From: Candidatus Saccharibacteria bacterium UBA6224
GTDB taxonomy: Bacteria > Patescibacteriota > Saccharimonadia > Saccharimonadales > UBA4665
Direction: 5' to 3'
Assembly (NCBI GenBank): GCA_002441585.1
Contig: DJWS01000009.1
Location: 173,930 to 237,929 of the forward strand
Length of the DNA stretch: 64,000 bases
The notes under the pieces: model-generated
Databases searched by the model: none
The model's input: the letters and a program-made list of their open reading frames with translations, nothing else
Told to the model about the DNA's origin: nothing
Position numbers and translations under genes: made by a program
Shown here: piece after piece, positions 63,206 to 64,000 of the stretch
How the letters are laid out: each line of letters begins with the position of its first letter
Numbering within the stretch: position 1 is the first letter of the stretch

Positions 63206-64000
63206 CTACATCTCGGGGCGCTTGGGTGATTCCGGCTGGGCCGACTGCTCGTGCTGTAGCTTTACCGTGGCAGCCACGATTTTCTCTGACAATTCTCGGC
63301 TGAACAATTGCCGTATCGATGATCCTGTTTCCGTCCCGAAACCGGCCGGGTGCCGGTCATGTTTCTTGACGAACTCAGCCAGCTCTTGATCACGCAATAT
63401 CACACCACGGGCGTCATATTTATCCGTTACTTCGTTGTAGGCGTTCTGCCAATCATCGGGCATGAACGAGTGCCCCAGCAGGTCGGCTTCGGTCAGTCCG
63501 ATGGTGCGTCCCGTTTCGCGCGACACGCGTGCTACCAGGTACGACTTGGCAATCGTGGCGATATCCGCCAGGTATCGCGGCGTAAAGCCCTCGGTATGCT
63601 GAGCAACCGGCTGCAAGATCAGATCACGCACTTCATCAGAGGCAAACAGTGGCATCTCCATCTTATCGCTCGCCAGTAGCGCATGCAGCTTGAGTATCTC
63701 GTAGCGGGCCTGTTGGTTCTGTAGGCCGCAGTGGATTAGCACGCTAAAGCGTTGTGGCTGGATCAGCGACGGGTTGATCTTTTCCGGATAATTGGTCGAG
63801 GCGATGATATGAAAGCCACTTTCCTGGACGCCGGCCATCAGATTCAGCATGGTGGAGTTCGTCTTTTCGTCTTCGGTCACCATGTTCTCGATGTCGTCCA
63901 CATGCAAGACTACTCGCCGTCCGGTTATTCGGGCCACATCAGCAATCCGCGGTAACAAATATTGCTTATCTTTGGGGTACGACAATTCTCGTTGTAATTC
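63206..64000 (-). CDS. AAA+ ATPase (partial, N-terminus off window)
   Basis: 264 residues of the C-terminal side; the frame is open through the right edge, so the Walker A lies outside. Walker B is VVLHVDDIENMV (hhhhDD rather than DE), sensor 1 is IIASTNYPEKI and an arginine-finger-like PQRF follows. A helical lid with TEGFTPRYLADIATIAKSY and a charged tail (SAQPESPKRPEM) complete it. Role not identifiable; AAA+ of this type unfold or remodel proteins. It converges on the paralog pair. Confidence 0.78.
   Translation of the reverse strand, partial: ELQRELSYPKDKQYLLPRIADVARITGRRVVLHVDDIENMVTEDEKTNSTMLNLMAGVQESGFHIIASTNYPEKINPSLIQPQRFSVLIHCGLQNQQARYEILKLHALLASDKMEMPLFASDEVRDLILQPVAQHTEGFTPRYLADIATIAKSYLVARVSRETGRTIGLTEADLLGHSFMPDDWQNAYNEVTDKYDARGVILRDQELAEFVKKHDRHPAGFGTETGSSIRQLFSRELSEKIVAATVKLQHEQSAQPESPKRPEM

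Overview
The window most likely comes from a Saccharibacteria (TM7, Patescibacteria/CPR) chromosome. This is inferred from the gene set and style, not from a search. The genes are compact and often abut or overlap. TGA is used as a stop codon. Energy metabolism is stripped down: NDH-2, a quinol oxidase, an FAD-linked dehydrogenase and F-type ATP synthase. There is a complete oxidative pentose phosphate operon and many short proteins without recognisable families. A recurring trait is a Pribnow-like box (TANAAT type) only 5-9 nt before the start codon of many first genes, which points to leaderless mRNAs. Internal operon genes more often carry Shine-Dalgarno sequences.

Layout. 1-5.9 kb: respiratory block, with cyoB (cut by the left edge), cyoA and an FAD-linked dehydrogenase on the minus strand and ndh on the plus strand. 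5.9-11.6 kb: a UvrD-type helicase-nuclease, an aquaporin with a lysine-rich tail, a carbonic-anhydrase-like protein, a small unknown protein and mscL with a zinc-ribbon tail. 11.6-12.16 kb: a non-coding segment packed with inverted repeats. 12.2-19.3 kb: the ATP synthase operon (minus), with an extra 97-aa gene between atpG and atpD. 19.3-27.3 kb: glutaredoxin, corrinoid adenosyltransferase, a HIT protein, a P-loop kinase coupled to a membrane-anchored nuclease, a GT2 glycosyltransferase, an anchored glycoside hydrolase, smpB and a class A penicillin-binding protein with a Cys-repeat tail.

27.3-33.3 kb: tRNA-Asn followed by an AT-richer accessory stretch: a soluble Ser/Thr kinase, two unknown minus-strand genes (one apparently starting with ATT), an aldo/keto reductase with its MerR regulator, and a cassette of three small genes between imperfect 30-bp direct repeats. 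33.5-37.9 kb: an ArsR-MmpL pair and small unknown genes. 38.0-48.2 kb: a G+C-richer island encoding a type IV secretion-like machine: a MinD-like ATPase, a pilin-like protein, VirB6-like, VirB4 split into two genes around a very stable hairpin, VirB8-like, and a three-domain VirB1-like wall hydrolase whose NlpC/P60 cysteine is replaced by Asp. No relaxase or coupling protein is visible.

48.4-64 kb: chromosomal genes again: pgl-gnd-zwf, a GH5 glucanase, a VanX-type dipeptidase, a nucleoside-kinase-like gene preceded by a 14-codon leaderless leader ORF, and a redox block (aldo/keto reductase, DUF488, FNR-type reductase and ArsR facing a b561/molybdopterin oxidoreductase and a NarK-type transporter). 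A histidine phosphatase, a tandem pair of unknown paralogs and an AAA+ ATPase (cut by the right edge) follow.

Together the genes describe a small fermenter or aerobe that can pass electrons from NADH and a 2-hydroxy acid to quinol and O2 and make NADPH by the pentose phosphate route. It depends on imported cofactors (quinone, haem, cobalamin, possibly molybdopterin) and carries surface machinery for wall cutting, DNA degradation and secretion that fits life attached to another bacterium.
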